Of a DNA stretch of 64,000 bases, positions 8,769 through 17,593 are shown piece after piece. The DNA is from Inhella inkyongensis. Lineage in GTDB: Bacteria; Pseudomonadota; Gammaproteobacteria; Burkholderiales; Burkholderiaceae_C. The notes under the pieces were generated by a model. It was not told the DNA's origin and did not search any database. It saw only the letters and a list, made by a program, of their open reading frames with translations. Numbering within the stretch: the stretch's first letter is position 1; every line of letters starts with the position of its first letter. The stretch covers positions 3,348,001 to 3,412,000 of the forward strand of contig NZ_CP040709.1 in assembly GCF_005952805.1 (NCBI RefSeq). The letters are read 5' to 3'. A program made the translations under genes and the position numbers.

Positions 8769-10304
8769 ATGGTCCGCCCTGCTTTGATTCCCAGCGCCGA
8801 CAGCTATTTGCAGCGCATCTTGCGCGCCCGGGTCTACGAGGTGGCGCGGCGCACCGCGCTCGACCCGGCGCGCAAGCTCAGCCGGCGCTTGGGGAACCAA
8901 GTGCTGCTCAAGCGCGAGGACCAGCAGCCCGTCTTCAGCTTCAAGCTGCGCGGCGCCTACAACAAGATGGCGCAACTCCCGCCCGAGCAACTGGCCCAAG
9001 GGGTGATCTGCGCCAGCGCCGGCAATCACGCCCAGGGCGTGGCCCTCAGCGCCAAGCGCCTGGGCTGCCGCGCACTGGTGGTGATGCCCGTCACCACGCC
9101 GCGCGTCAAGGTCGATGCCGTGAAGGCGCTGGACGCCGAGGTGCTGCTGCACGGCGACTCCTACAGCGACGCCTATCAAGAAGCCGTGCGCCTGCAGGCC
9201 GAGCAGGGTCTGACCTTCGTTCACCCTTTTGACGATCCCGACGTCATCGCCGGCCAGGGGACGGTGGGCCTGGAGTTGCTGGAGCAGCACCCCGGCCCGC
9301 TGCACGCGGTGTTCGTGGCGGTGGGCGGCGGCGGGCTGATCTCCGGCGTGGCCGCCGCCATCAAGGCCATCCGGCCCGAGGTCAAGGTGATCGGCGTTCA
9401 GACTCAGGACTCCAACGCCATGGCCGCTTCGGTGCGCGCCGGCCGGCGCCTGACCCTGCCCGATGTCGGGCTGTTCAGCGACGGCACAGCCGTCAAGCTG
9501 GTCGGTGAGGAAACCTTTCGCGTCGCCTGCGCCCTGGTGGATGACTGGATCGAGGTCGACACCGACGCCCTGTGCGCCGCCGTGAAGGACATCTTTGAGG
9601 ACACCCGCTCCATCGTCGAACCCGCAGGGGCGCTGGGCGTGGCGGGGATCAAGCAATGGGTGGCGCGCGAGGGTGTGAAGGGTCAGACCCTGGTGGCCAT
9701 CGCCTGCGGCGCCAACATGAACTTCGATCGCCTGCGCTTTGTGGCCGAGCGCGCCGAAGTAGGCGAACAGCGCGAGGCCCTGTTCGCCATCACCATTCCG
9801 GAGGAACGGGGCAGCTTCAAGCGCTTCTGTCAGCTGATCGGCAAGCGCTCGGTCACCGAGTTCAACTACCGCATGAGCGACCCGCAGCGCGCCCATCTGT
9901 TCGTGGGCCTGAGCCTGACCCGCCCCGACGACACCGAGCGCCTGTTGCAGACCTTTCGCAAGGCCGGCTTCGAAGCCCTGGACCTGACCCATGATGAGTT
10001 GGCCAAGCAGCACTTGCGTCACTTGGCCGGCGGACGCGGAGTGGACATCCCGCACGAGTCCTTGGTGCGCTGCCAATTCCCCGAACGCCCCGGCGCCCTA
10101 ATGCGCTTCCTGGAGGCCATGGACCCGGGCTGGAACATCAGCCTGTTCCATTACCGCAACCAGGGCGCCGACCACGGCCGCGTGCTGGTGGGCCTGCAAG
10201 TGCCGCCCAAAGACCGCGCGGCGCTCAAACGCTTCCTGAACCGTCTGGAACACCCCTGGGTGGACGAGAGCGAAAACCCGGCCTACCGTCTTTTCCTGAA
10301 GTAG
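8769..10304 (+). CDS. ilvA: Biosynthetic threonine ammonia-lyase
   Basis: PLP enzyme that deaminates threonine to 2-oxobutanoate, the first step of isoleucine synthesis. The 511 residues are the long, allosteric form: a catalytic domain with the PLP lysine in SFKLRGAYNKM, the Ser/Gly phosphate loop VGGGGLISG, and two ACT-like regulatory domains from about residue 325 (LFAITIPEERGSFKRF and CQFPERPGALMRFLE). Feedback inhibition by isoleucine is expected for this form. The start is placed at the ATG at 8769 (MVRPALIPSADSYL), typical of the family; the frame is open further upstream. Confidence 0.96.
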   Translation: MVRPALIPSADSYLQRILRARVYEVARRTALDPARKLSRRLGNQVLLKREDQQPVFSFKLRGAYNKMAQLPPEQLAQGVICASAGNHAQGVALSAKRLGCRALVVMPVTTPRVKVDAVKALDAEVLLHGDSYSDAYQEAVRLQAEQGLTFVHPFDDPDVIAGQGTVGLELLEQHPGPLHAVFVAVGGGGLISGVAAAIKAIRPEVKVIGVQTQDSNAMAASVRAGRRLTLPDVGLFSDGTAVKLVGEETFRVACALVDDWIEVDTDALCAAVKDIFEDTRSIVEPAGALGVAGIKQWVAREGVKGQTLVAIACGANMNFDRLRFVAERAEVGEQREALFAITIPEERGSFKRFCQLIGKRSVTEFNYRMSDPQRAHLFVGLSLTRPDDTERLLQTFRKAGFEALDLTHDELAKQHLRHLAGGRGVDIPHESLVRCQFPERPGALMRFLEAMDPGWNISLFHYRNQGADHGRVLVGLQVPPKDRAALKRFLNRLEHPWVDESENPAYRLFLK

Positions 10305-10333
10305 CTGACTTAGCATCCCTGCCACCAAAAGTT

Positions 10334-10347
10334 GCACCTGCAGGTGC
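10334..10347. promoter_or_regulatory. 14-base perfect palindrome upstream of cobT-like gene
   Basis: GCACCTGCAGGTGC is self-complementary and ends 12 bases before the ATG of the CobT-like gene, in the 55-base gap after ilvA. It could be an operator or a small hairpin in the leader. No run of T follows, so it is not a standard terminator. The function is unknown. Confidence 0.4.
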
Positions 10348-10359
10348 GCAGGGAGCCCC

Positions 10360-11496
10360 ATGACCCTCCACGAGTCGCTGATTTCGCCCACGGCCAACCC
10401 CGAGTTGGAGAAAGCCCTGCGCGAGCGCTTGGCGCGCCGCAGCGCCATCGCCGGAGGCTTCGGTCAGCTGGAAGAACTCGCCCTGCGCCTGGCCTTGATC
10501 CAGGCCACCGAAACGCCGCGCTTTCGCGATCCCGTGCTGGCCCTGTTTGCCGCCGACCACGGCCTGGCCGTCGAAGGCGTGGGCGCGCAATGGGGGCGCA
10601 GCACCTCCGATCAGGCCATGCTGGCCCTGCAGTCCCGCCTGCCCAGCGCGGTGCTGGCGCGCCTGCATGGCCTGGCCCTGCAGGTGGTGGACTGCGGCCT
10701 CGCCACCGACCTGGCGCCCCACCCCAAGCTGCTGCTGCGCAAGGTGGCGCATGGCACCCGCAATGCGCGCTTTGGCGCCGCCATGACACGCGAACAGTTG
10801 CACGCTGCGCTGCGCGTGGGCATGGAAGTCACCGATGCCCAGAGCGGCAATGTGCTGGCTTGCGCCGGCATGGGCCAGGGGGCGAATGAAAGCGCGGCCC
10901 TGTTGCTGGCCCGCCTGGACGCCCAGCACCTCAAGGATCTGCTGAGCGCCAGCTCCCAGCATCTGGTTGAAGTGCTGGAGTTGGTACTCAGCCGCCACCG
11001 CGAGGCGGTGGATGCCATGGATGCCCTGGCCGCCTTTGGCGGCTACGAGATCGCGGTGATGGCCGGCGCCATGCTGGTAGCGGCCAGCAAGCGCATGCTG
11101 ATCCTGATTGACGGCCTACCCGCCTGCGCCGCACTGCGCGTGGCCGCCAGCATTGCGCCACCGGTCACCGACTATGTGGTGTTCTGCCGCAGCAACCACG
11201 AGCCGGGCATGGATCTCGCGCTGGCCGGCTTTAAGGCCATGGCCCTGCTGGAACTGGGCATGGATTGCGCCGACGGCACCGGCGCGGCCATCGCCTGGCC
11301 GCTGGTGCGCAGTGCCGCGGCGCTGCTCTCAGACGTGCATGAAATTCCAGCGGCCCCGATTCAACCGGAAACCGATCCGTCGGCGCTGGACTCGGCACTG
11401 CAACCCCAGCAAACCACCACACCGATGGGACTGGATGAATTGCCCGACAGCCGCCTGGGGGCGACCACGCGGCCGAGCAGCCCCTTGCTGGAGTAG
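10360..11496 (+). CDS. CobT-like nicotinate-nucleotide phosphoribosyltransferase, divergent
   Basis: Related to CobT, which transfers ribose-5-phosphate from nicotinate mononucleotide to 5,6-dimethylbenzimidazole for the lower ligand of vitamin B12. The 378 residues show FAADHGLAVEGVGA, HGTRNARFGAAMT and GGYEIAVMAGAML, matching CobT landmarks in order. Two usually invariant catalytic glutamates look changed: the GEMGIGNTT-type motif reads AGMGQGANES (Gly170 in place of Glu), and the GEGTGA-type motif reads ADGTGA (Asp305 in place of Glu). The family is clear, but it may be a paralogue with altered activity. No other cobalamin gene is nearby. The last 40 residues are a low-complexity tail. Confidence 0.8.
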   Translation: MTLHESLISPTANPELEKALRERLARRSAIAGGFGQLEELALRLALIQATETPRFRDPVLALFAADHGLAVEGVGAQWGRSTSDQAMLALQSRLPSAVLARLHGLALQVVDCGLATDLAPHPKLLLRKVAHGTRNARFGAAMTREQLHAALRVGMEVTDAQSGNVLACAGMGQGANESAALLLARLDAQHLKDLLSASSQHLVEVLELVLSRHREAVDAMDALAAFGGYEIAVMAGAMLVAASKRMLILIDGLPACAALRVAASIAPPVTDYVVFCRSNHEPGMDLALAGFKAMALLELGMDCADGTGAAIAWPLVRSAAALLSDVHEIPAAPIQPETDPSALDSALQPQQTTTPMGLDELPDSRLGATTRPSSPLLE

Positions 11497-11508
11497 GCAG
11501 GCGCTGAG

Positions 11509-12102
11509 TTAGCGCGCCTGATCGCCCGGGTTGCGCCGGCGCGGCATGTCGGCCCCGTCAACCGCCGCACCCGCTTGCGGCTCCTGCGCGGCCCCGGCCT
11601 GAGGACCCACCATCGGGGCGGGTTGCGGAGGCGGGCTGGGCTCCACCACCAAGCCGGCCACCGGCGGCAACTGGCCCTGGGTCGCCGCGGGCGGCGGATC
11701 CAGACGCAATTGCACCCGCACCTGACCCTCGGTACCCAGGCTCACACCGTGGGCCTCCACCTTCAGCAAGCGCATCTCGCCATCCACCGCCTGCCCCAGA
11801 CGCACCGCGCGCGGCGGCGCGCCGTCCACCGCAATCAAGGCCACGCCTTGTTCGCCCTGCAGCGCCTCGCCCTTGGGGGCCACCAGGCCCAGCAGGCGAT
11901 AGCGGCTGTCTTGGGCGGCCACGGCCACCACGGCAGGGGCGGCCGAGCCCAGCAGACGGTCCAGCACCAGGGGAGCGTCCGCCCCGGCCGTGGGTAGCGC
12001 GGCGGGCAGCTGCAGGGGCTGAGGCCACAGACGCAGCGCAAAGTAGCCGGCACTCCAGCCCACCAGGGTCCACACCAACAAGGCAACAAGGCGTTCTCTC
12101 AT
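11509..12102 (-). CDS. gspC: Type II secretion protein GspC
   Basis: Inner-membrane subunit linking the cytoplasmic-membrane platform to the secretin. The 197 residues have one N-terminal membrane anchor (LVALLVWTLVGWSAGYFAL) and a periplasmic HR domain around residues 45-135 (YRLLGLVAPKGE, then VRLGQAVDGEMRLLKVE). A proline- and alanine-rich tail follows. There is no PDZ or coiled-coil domain at the C-terminus, so this is the short form. It is transcribed away from gspG, with only 57 bases between the two starts; this divergent position has been reported in some Burkholderiales clusters. Confidence 0.87.
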   Translation of the reverse strand: MRERLVALLVWTLVGWSAGYFALRLWPQPLQLPAALPTAGADAPLVLDRLLGSAAPAVVAVAAQDSRYRLLGLVAPKGEALQGEQGVALIAVDGAPPRAVRLGQAVDGEMRLLKVEAHGVSLGTEGQVRVQLRLDPPPAATQGQLPPVAGLVVEPSPPPQPAPMVGPQAGAAQEPQAGAAVDGADMPRRRNPGDQAR

Positions 12103-12159
12103 GGGCGGCGATTATCATCAGCCGCACTCCCTAGCCCGGCCGTCTGGCCTCTTGATTTC

Positions 12160-12594
12160 ATGCGTGTTTTCTCCGGTATGGCCGCGCGCCGGCGTGGTTT
12201 CACCCTGATCGAGCTCCTGGTCGTGCTGATCATCATTGGCGTGCTCGGGGCCATGGTGGTGCCCAATCTGCTCAGCCGGGCGGACGACGCGCGGGTGACC
12301 GCCGCGCGCACCGACATCAATGTGCTGATGCAGGCCCTCAAGATGTACAAGCTGGACAACCAGCGCTTCCCCAGCGGCGACCAAGGCCTGGAAGCCCTGA
12401 TCCAGAAACCCACCACGGGCAGCATCCCCGCCAACTGGCGCCCCTATGTGGAAAAGCTGCCCAAGGACCCCTGGGGCCAGGCCTACCAATACGCCAATCC
12501 GGGCGTGAAGGGCGAGGTCGATGTCTACAGCCTGGGGCGCGACGGCAAGACCGGCGGCGAGGGCCCGGACGCCGACATCGGCTCCTGGCAGTAA
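12160..12594 (+). CDS. gspG: Major pseudopilin GspG
   Basis: Main subunit of the type II secretion pseudopilus, 144 residues. The prepilin peptidase site is RRRG/FTLIELLVVLIIIGVLGAMV, with the conserved Glu at +5. The C-terminus has DPWGQAYQYANPG and SLGRDGKTGGEGPDADIGSW, the calcium-binding loop region typical of GspG. The start at 12160 gives a 13-residue leader; an in-frame ATG at 12178 would give a seven-residue one. First gene of the plus-strand gsp operon. Confidence 0.96.
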   Translation: MRVFSGMAARRRGFTLIELLVVLIIIGVLGAMVVPNLLSRADDARVTAARTDINVLMQALKMYKLDNQRFPSGDQGLEALIQKPTTGSIPANWRPYVEKLPKDPWGQAYQYANPGVKGEVDVYSLGRDGKTGGEGPDADIGSWQ

Positions 12595-13077
12595 GTGTTG
12601 CTGCGAAGGGCCCACGGCTTCGGCCGGGGTTTCGGCCGAGGTTTTAGCCTGATCGAGCTGCTGGTCGTGTTGATGATCGTGGCCATCGCCACAGCCGGCG
12701 TCGGCCTGGCGCTGCGCGACCCCACCCAGGCCCAGTTGGACCGCGAGGCCGAGCGCCTGGTGGCGCTGCTGGAATCGGCTCGCGCCGAGGCGCGCGCAGC
12801 CGGCCTGGTGGTGAGCTGGCAGCCCACGGCCAAGTCAGCGGATCAGCACTTCAGCTTCCAGGGCCTGCCCGCCAAGCTGGCCCTGCCCAGCCAGTGGCTG
12901 GGCCAGCCGCCGGCCGTCGAGATCGAGGGCGGTGCCAACGCCCTGGTGCTGGGCCCCGAGCCCCTGCTGCACAAACAAAGCCTGCGCCTGCGCCTGGGCG
13001 AGGCCCAGCTGCGCATTGGCAGCGACGGCCTACAGGCCTTCGCCGTGCTGGCTGAAGACGCGCAGCCCACCCGATGA
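12595..13077 (+). CDS. gspH: Minor pseudopilin GspH
   Basis: Minor pseudopilin of 160 residues with cleavage site GRG/FSLIELLVVLMIVAIATAGV and the +5 Glu. It begins at a GTG directly after the TAA of gspG, with no gap, so translation is probably coupled; a TTG one codon later is an alternative. The leader contains a short duplicated FGRG. A typical GspH beta domain follows, with little sequence conservation. Confidence 0.88.
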   Translation: MLLRRAHGFGRGFGRGFSLIELLVVLMIVAIATAGVGLALRDPTQAQLDREAERLVALLESARAEARAAGLVVSWQPTAKSADQHFSFQGLPAKLALPSQWLGQPPAVEIEGGANALVLGPEPLLHKQSLRLRLGEAQLRIGSDGLQAFAVLAEDAQPTR

Positions 13078-13084
13078 GGGTTCG

Positions 13085-13441
13085 ATGAAAGCCCGCGGCT
13101 TCACGCTGATCGAAGTGCTGGTGGCCCTGGCCGTGGTGGCCCTGGCCCTGGGTGCGGGCATGAAGGCGGCTGGCGCGTTGACGATGAATGCCGACCGCCT
13201 GCAGCGCATGACGGCCGCCCAATGGTGTGCCGAGAACCAATTGGTGGAACTGCGCCTGACCAAGCAATTCCCCGGCGTGGGTGAGTCCTCCTTCAGCTGC
13301 GAGCAACTGGGCCTGCAATTTCGCGGCCTGATGCGCGTGCAGCCCACGCCGAACCCGAACTTCCGCCGCATCGACACCGTGGTGGGCGACGAGACCACGG
13401 AAAGCCTGCTCACTCTGACCACCATTCAGGGGCGCTTCTGA
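13085..13441 (+). CDS. gspI: Minor pseudopilin GspI
   Basis: Minor pseudopilin, 118 residues. A short leader MKARG precedes FTLIEVLVALAVVALALGAG. The AQWCAENQLVELRLT segment is typical of GspI. The ATG at 13085 is eight bases after gspH, and the stop overlaps the gspJ start by one base. GspI, J and K form the tip complex of the pseudopilus. Confidence 0.92.
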   Translation: MKARGFTLIEVLVALAVVALALGAGMKAAGALTMNADRLQRMTAAQWCAENQLVELRLTKQFPGVGESSFSCEQLGLQFRGLMRVQPTPNPNFRRIDTVVGDETTESLLTLTTIQGRF

Positions 13442-14106
13442 TGGCCCTCAAGCACGCGCGTGGATTCACCCTGGTCGAGGTGCTCATCGCCCTCTTGGTG
13501 ATGGCCGTCATGTCCGGCCTGGCCTGGCGCGGCGTAGACGCCATGCTGCGCAGCCGCGAACAAAGCCAAACCCATTTAGAGCGCAGCGCCCGGCTGCAAA
13601 CGGTGATGGCCCAGCTGCAGCAGGATCTGGAGCAGATCCACGAGGGCAAGGAACTTCCGGCCCTGCAGTTCGACGGCCGCCATCTGCGCCTCACCCGCCG
13701 CCACCCGCAGGGCGTGCAGGTGGTGGTCTGGTTCGTGGTGGACGGCGCGCTGCGTCGTTGGGCGGACGCCCCCACCAGCCGGCTCGATGCCCTGCGCCGC
13801 TCCTTTGAGCGCGGCGGACAGCCCCTGACCTTGGCGGGCAGCGCACTGGAGACCCAGCCGGGCGTCAGCGACTGGCAACTGGCCTACTTCTTTGGCAATG
13901 CTTGGAGCAATGCCCAGTCCACTGGCGACTTTGACGATCCCAGCCCCCCCAAGGAAGGACAAGGCCAAGGGCAAACACCCGGACAAAACGTAGGCCCGCA
14001 GCGCGTCACCCTGCCCCAAGGCCTGCGCATCACCCTGCAGTTCGCCCCCCAGTCCGGCTTCGGCGGCCCCTTGATGCGGCAATTCCTGCTGGGGCGCGGG
14101 CCATGA
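13441..14106 (+). CDS. gspJ: Minor pseudopilin GspJ
   Basis: Minor pseudopilin of 221 residues with leader MALKHARG and FTLVEVLIALLVMAVMSGLA. The pattern LAWRGVDAMLRSREQ followed by LQQDLEQI is typical of GspJ. The stop overlaps the gspK start (ATGA). A glycine/glutamine-rich loop occurs around residues 165-185. Confidence 0.92.
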   Translation: MALKHARGFTLVEVLIALLVMAVMSGLAWRGVDAMLRSREQSQTHLERSARLQTVMAQLQQDLEQIHEGKELPALQFDGRHLRLTRRHPQGVQVVVWFVVDGALRRWADAPTSRLDALRRSFERGGQPLTLAGSALETQPGVSDWQLAYFFGNAWSNAQSTGDFDDPSPPKEGQGQGQTPGQNVGPQRVTLPQGLRITLQFAPQSGFGGPLMRQFLLGRGP

Positions 14107-15071
14107 GGGCACAACGCGGCGCCGCTCTGCTGACGGCCATGCTCATCGTCACCCTGGTGGCCACCCTGGCCGCCGCCATGGTGTGGCGGCAGTTCCGCGC
14201 GGTGCAGATCGAAAGCGCCGAGCGCGCACGCGCCCAGGCCGCCTGGGTGCTGGGCGGGGCCCTGGACTGGGCGCGCCTGATCCTGATCGAAGACGGCAAG
14301 GCCGGCGGCGCCAATGCCGAGACTGACCACTTGGGCGAGGTCTGGGCCGTGCCCTTGGCCGAGAGCCGGCTCTCTACCTTCCTGGCGGCCGACCGCAACA
14401 ACGCCGCGCTCGACAACGAAGGGCCCGAGGCCTTCCTGTCCGGTCAGATCGAGGACGCGCAGTCACGCTTCAACCTCACCAACCTGAGCAGCAAGGAGCT
14501 GGACCCCGACGACGTGCAGACCCTGCAGTCCCTGTGCAGCGCCGCCGGCCTGTCCAGCGCCGTGGCCGAGCGCCTGAGCTCGGGCCTGCGCGAGGCCCTG
14601 GTCTCCACGGCCGAGACGGGCGACGGGGTGCTGCTGCCGCGCCGCCTGGAGCAACTGAGCTGGCTGGGGCTGGAGCCCGAGTCCATCAAGCGCCTGGAGC
14701 CCTGGCTGATCCTGCTGGAGCAGCCTGCGCCGGTGAACCTGAACACCGCCCCGCGCGAGGTGCTGGCCGCCGTGCTGCGCATCAATCTGGGCCAGGCTGA
14801 CCGCCTGGTGCAGGTGCGCAATGCCAAGCCCTTCAGGAACCTGAACGACGTGCGTGCCCAACTGCCCGAGCCCCAGCGCGGCGCGGTCAAGGACGGCCGG
14901 GTGGCGGTGAACACCCGCCACTTTCTGGTCACCGGCCGGCTGCGCTTGGATGAACGGGTGATGGAGCAGCGCTCGCTGGTGCTGCGCCGCGACGGCAACC
15001 AGGTGCAGACCCTCTGGCGCGAGCGCCGCCCGGTCGATCTGGGTGAAAACCCGCGCCGCGGCTCTCCCTAG
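14103..15071 (+). CDS. gspK: Minor pseudopilin GspK
   Basis: Largest minor pseudopilin, 322 residues, expected at the pseudopilus tip. The processing region is MRAQRG/AALLTAMLIVTLVATLAAA; GspK normally lacks the +5 Glu, and this one does. The middle contains the helix-hairpin-helix-like PVNLNTAPREVLAAVLRINL typical of the family. Confidence 0.94.
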   Translation: MRAQRGAALLTAMLIVTLVATLAAAMVWRQFRAVQIESAERARAQAAWVLGGALDWARLILIEDGKAGGANAETDHLGEVWAVPLAESRLSTFLAADRNNAALDNEGPEAFLSGQIEDAQSRFNLTNLSSKELDPDDVQTLQSLCSAAGLSSAVAERLSSGLREALVSTAETGDGVLLPRRLEQLSWLGLEPESIKRLEPWLILLEQPAPVNLNTAPREVLAAVLRINLGQADRLVQVRNAKPFRNLNDVRAQLPEPQRGAVKDGRVAVNTRHFLVTGRLRLDERVMEQRSLVLRRDGNQVQTLWRERRPVDLGENPRRGSP

Positions 15072-15099
15072 AATCCCCGGCCCTTTTCCCAGAGCGCCC

Positions 15100-16326
15100 A
15101 TGAGCACCCTGCTGATCCTCTTGCAAGCACGCGAACGGCTGCCGGCCCCGGCCGGGTCGAACGCGTCTGGTGCCACCGAGTTCACCGATTTCGACTGGGT
15201 GCTGCTGCCCGCCAACGGCACGGCGCCCACCCAGGGCCGCTGTGCGGCCCAGGCCCTGCCGGCCGCGCAGCAATTGGTGCTGGTGCCGGCCGATCTGCAG
15301 ACGGCCTTTCACCGCACCCCTTTGCCGCGCACCGCGCCGGGTCGTTGGCGCGCGGCCCTGGTGGGCCTGCTGGAAGAACAGCTGCTGCAGGACCCTGAAG
15401 AACTGCACCTGGCCCTGCAACCGCAGGCGGCCGGCGGCCAAGAGGTCTGGGTCTGCGTGACGCCGCGCGCGCCGCTGGCCGCCGCCCTGGCCGAGTTGGA
15501 CGCGGCGCAGCGCTTTGTCGACCGCATCGCCCCCCTGCACTGGCCGGCCGATTCGGTGCGCGGCCATGTGAGCCTGGATGAGCACGGCACCCCGGTGCTG
15601 CGCTGGCAACACCCCGATGGCGTGGGCTGCCTGCCCCTGCGCGGCAGCTTCGCCCGCGAACGCCTGGCCCCCCTGCTGCAAAACGGCCATTGGACGGCGC
15701 AGGCCGAGGTGGCCGACGAGGCGCAGCGCCTGCTCGGGGTGAATGTGCAGGTGCAAAGCGCGGCCGAACACTCCGCCCAAGCCCTGCTATCGCCCTGGAA
15801 CCTGCGCCAGTTCGAGCTCGCCGGCCGTCCGCAGGGCTGGCGCTGGCTGCAACAACTGGGCCACCGCCTGATGCAACCCGAGTGGCGCATGGCGCGCTTC
15901 GGCGTGGCCGCCCTGCTGGGCCTGCAATTGGTGGGGCTCAATGCCCTGGCCTGGCAGCAACGCCAGCAATTGAGCGAGCGCCGCCTGGCCGTGGAGCAGA
16001 CCCTGACCACCGCCTTCCCGCAAGTGCGGGCCGTACTGGACGCCCCGGTGCAGATGCAGCGCGAACTGGCGCGTCTGCGCGCCGCCGCCGGCCGCCCGGA
16101 CGACAGCGACCTGGACCCCATGTTGGCCGCCCTGGCCGCCGCCTGGCCGGCCGACCGCGCACCGCTGGATGCGCTGAGCTATGAGCCCGGTCTGCTCAGC
16201 TTTGGGGCCAGCGATTGGAGCGAGCCCCACCTTGAACAACTGCGCCAGAGCCTGGGCGCGGCGTGGACCCTGCAACCCGATCAGGGCCGCATGACGCTGC
16301 GCCGCAGCAAGGCCCCTGCACCATGA
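15100..16326 (+). CDS. gspL: Type II secretion platform protein GspL
   Basis: Inner-membrane protein of 408 residues that recruits the ATPase GspE and pairs with GspM. It has an actin-like cytoplasmic N-terminal domain, a single membrane segment near residue 270 (FGVAALLGLQLVGLNALAW) and a periplasmic ferredoxin-like C-terminal domain. The start MSTLLILLQAR at 15100 is preferred over an upstream ATG inside gspK. The stop overlaps gspM by four bases. Confidence 0.9.
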   Translation: MSTLLILLQARERLPAPAGSNASGATEFTDFDWVLLPANGTAPTQGRCAAQALPAAQQLVLVPADLQTAFHRTPLPRTAPGRWRAALVGLLEEQLLQDPEELHLALQPQAAGGQEVWVCVTPRAPLAAALAELDAAQRFVDRIAPLHWPADSVRGHVSLDEHGTPVLRWQHPDGVGCLPLRGSFARERLAPLLQNGHWTAQAEVADEAQRLLGVNVQVQSAAEHSAQALLSPWNLRQFELAGRPQGWRWLQQLGHRLMQPEWRMARFGVAALLGLQLVGLNALAWQQRQQLSERRLAVEQTLTTAFPQVRAVLDAPVQMQRELARLRAAAGRPDDSDLDPMLAALAAAWPADRAPLDALSYEPGLLSFGASDWSEPHLEQLRQSLGAAWTLQPDQGRMTLRRSKAPAP

Positions 16327-16829
16327 GCGCCACTTTCACCGAACAACTGCGCGACGCTCGCACCCAGGCGCAACAGCAATGGCAAGCCCTGGCGCCGCGC
16401 GAGCGCCTGGGGGTGCTGGCCGCCGGCCTGGTGCTGGGCCTGGCCCTGCTGGTGGGCTGGGGGCTGCTGCCGGCACTCAAGACCCTGCGCGAAGCCCCGG
16501 CCCAGCGCGCAGCCCTCGACGCCCAACTGCAACAGATGCAAGCCTGGGCCGCCGAGGCCAAGGCCCTGCGCCAGCTGCCGGCCGTGGCGCCGGCTCAGGC
16601 GCAACAGGCCCTCCAGGCCGCCACCGAGCTGCTGGGGCCCGGCGCCAAGCTGCAAGTGCAGGGCGAGCGCGCCGCCCTGAGTTTTTCTGAAGCGCAGGGC
16701 GAGGCCCTCGGCCGTTGGTTGGCCGAGGTGCGCACCAGCGCCCGCGCCCGCCCGATCGAGGCACAACTCACGCGCGGCGCCAAGGGCTATGCCGGGCGCA
16801 TCGTGCTGAGCCTGGGAGTCGGCACTTGA
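16323..16829 (+). CDS. gspM: Type II secretion platform protein GspM
   Basis: Bitopic inner-membrane protein, 168 residues, partner of GspL. One membrane segment (LGVLAAGLVLGLALLVGWGLL) follows a short cytoplasmic region with the common ALAPRERLGVLA start. The periplasmic domain includes ALSFSEAQGEALGRWL. The TGA stop overlaps the TTG start of gspN (TTGA). Confidence 0.9.
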   Translation: MSATFTEQLRDARTQAQQQWQALAPRERLGVLAAGLVLGLALLVGWGLLPALKTLREAPAQRAALDAQLQQMQAWAAEAKALRQLPAVAPAQAQQALQAATELLGPGAKLQVQGERAALSFSEAQGEALGRWLAEVRTSARARPIEAQLTRGAKGYAGRIVLSLGVGT

Positions 16830-17593
16830 AACGCGCCCCCGTCCTCTGGGGACTGGCGCTGGGCTTGAGTGCGGCGCTGCTGGCGCACGCGCCAGCGGCC
16901 TGGCTGGCGAACCAGCTGGCCCAGGCCAGCCAGGGCCGGGTGTTGCTGGCCGACAGCCAGGGCAGCTGGTGGCAGGGCGATGCCCGGCTCAGCCTGAGCG
17001 GCGGCGCCGGCAGCCGCGACCTCGCCGGCCTGCCCGGCCGTGTGCATTGGCGCCTGGGTTGGGCGCAGGGTGCGCCGGCCCTGCGCATGAAGCTGGATTG
17101 CTGCAGCGCTGGCGAGTTGGTGCTGCGCCTGCAACTGGGCTGGGGCCAGCTGGGCCTGAGCCTGCCCGAGCGCAACGAGCCCCTGCTGCGCCTACCTGCG
17201 GCCCTGCTGACCGGCCTGGGCACCCCCTGGAACACGGTGCAGCCCAGCGGCCAAGTGCTGCTGAGTGCCCAGGCGGCCAAGCTGCAATGGCAGCAAGGGC
17301 GCTGGCAGCTGGACGGCCAACTGGCGCTGGAGTTGCGGGGCCTGAGCTCGCGCCTTTCCACCTTGAACCCGCTGGGCAGCTACCGCCTGGCCGTGCAGGG
17401 GCAGGCGGGCAGCCCCGCCAGCTTTCAACTTCAAACCCTGGAAGGCGCCCTGCAACTGCAGGGCCAAGGCCGCCAGGGCGAAGGCTTTCGCGGTGAGGCC
17501 TCAGCCGCACCGGGGGCCGAAGATGCTTTGAACAATTTGCTGAACATCATGGGCCGGCGCCAAGGCGCCCGCTCGCTGATCTCGATCGGATGA
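16826..17593 (+). CDS. gspN: Type II secretion protein GspN
   Basis: Accessory inner-membrane/periplasmic component, 255 residues, with an N-terminal signal anchor (LWGLALGLSAALLAHAPAAWLA). It starts at a TTG overlapping the gspM stop (TTGA), the only start that fits both the overlap and the family N-terminus. The sequence is rich in leucine, glutamine and glycine, as usual for GspN. The stop overlaps the gspD ATG. Its precise job is not settled even in studied systems. Confidence 0.85.
   Translation: MKRAPVLWGLALGLSAALLAHAPAAWLANQLAQASQGRVLLADSQGSWWQGDARLSLSGGAGSRDLAGLPGRVHWRLGWAQGAPALRMKLDCCSAGELVLRLQLGWGQLGLSLPERNEPLLRLPAALLTGLGTPWNTVQPSGQVLLSAQAAKLQWQQGRWQLDGQLALELRGLSSRLSTLNPLGSYRLAVQGQAGSPASFQLQTLEGALQLQGQGRQGEGFRGEASAAPGAEDALNNLLNIMGRRQGARSLISIG

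Noticed and set aside
8652..10076. 474-residue open frame opposite ilvA
   Set aside because: It lies entirely over ilvA, is rich in His, Gly, Gln and Ala, has no recognisable motif and is a typical reverse-strand shadow of a high-GC gene.
10305..10359. Cobalamin riboswitch before the CobT-like gene
   Set aside because: The gap is only 55 bases and lacks the B12-box; just a 14-base palindrome is visible.
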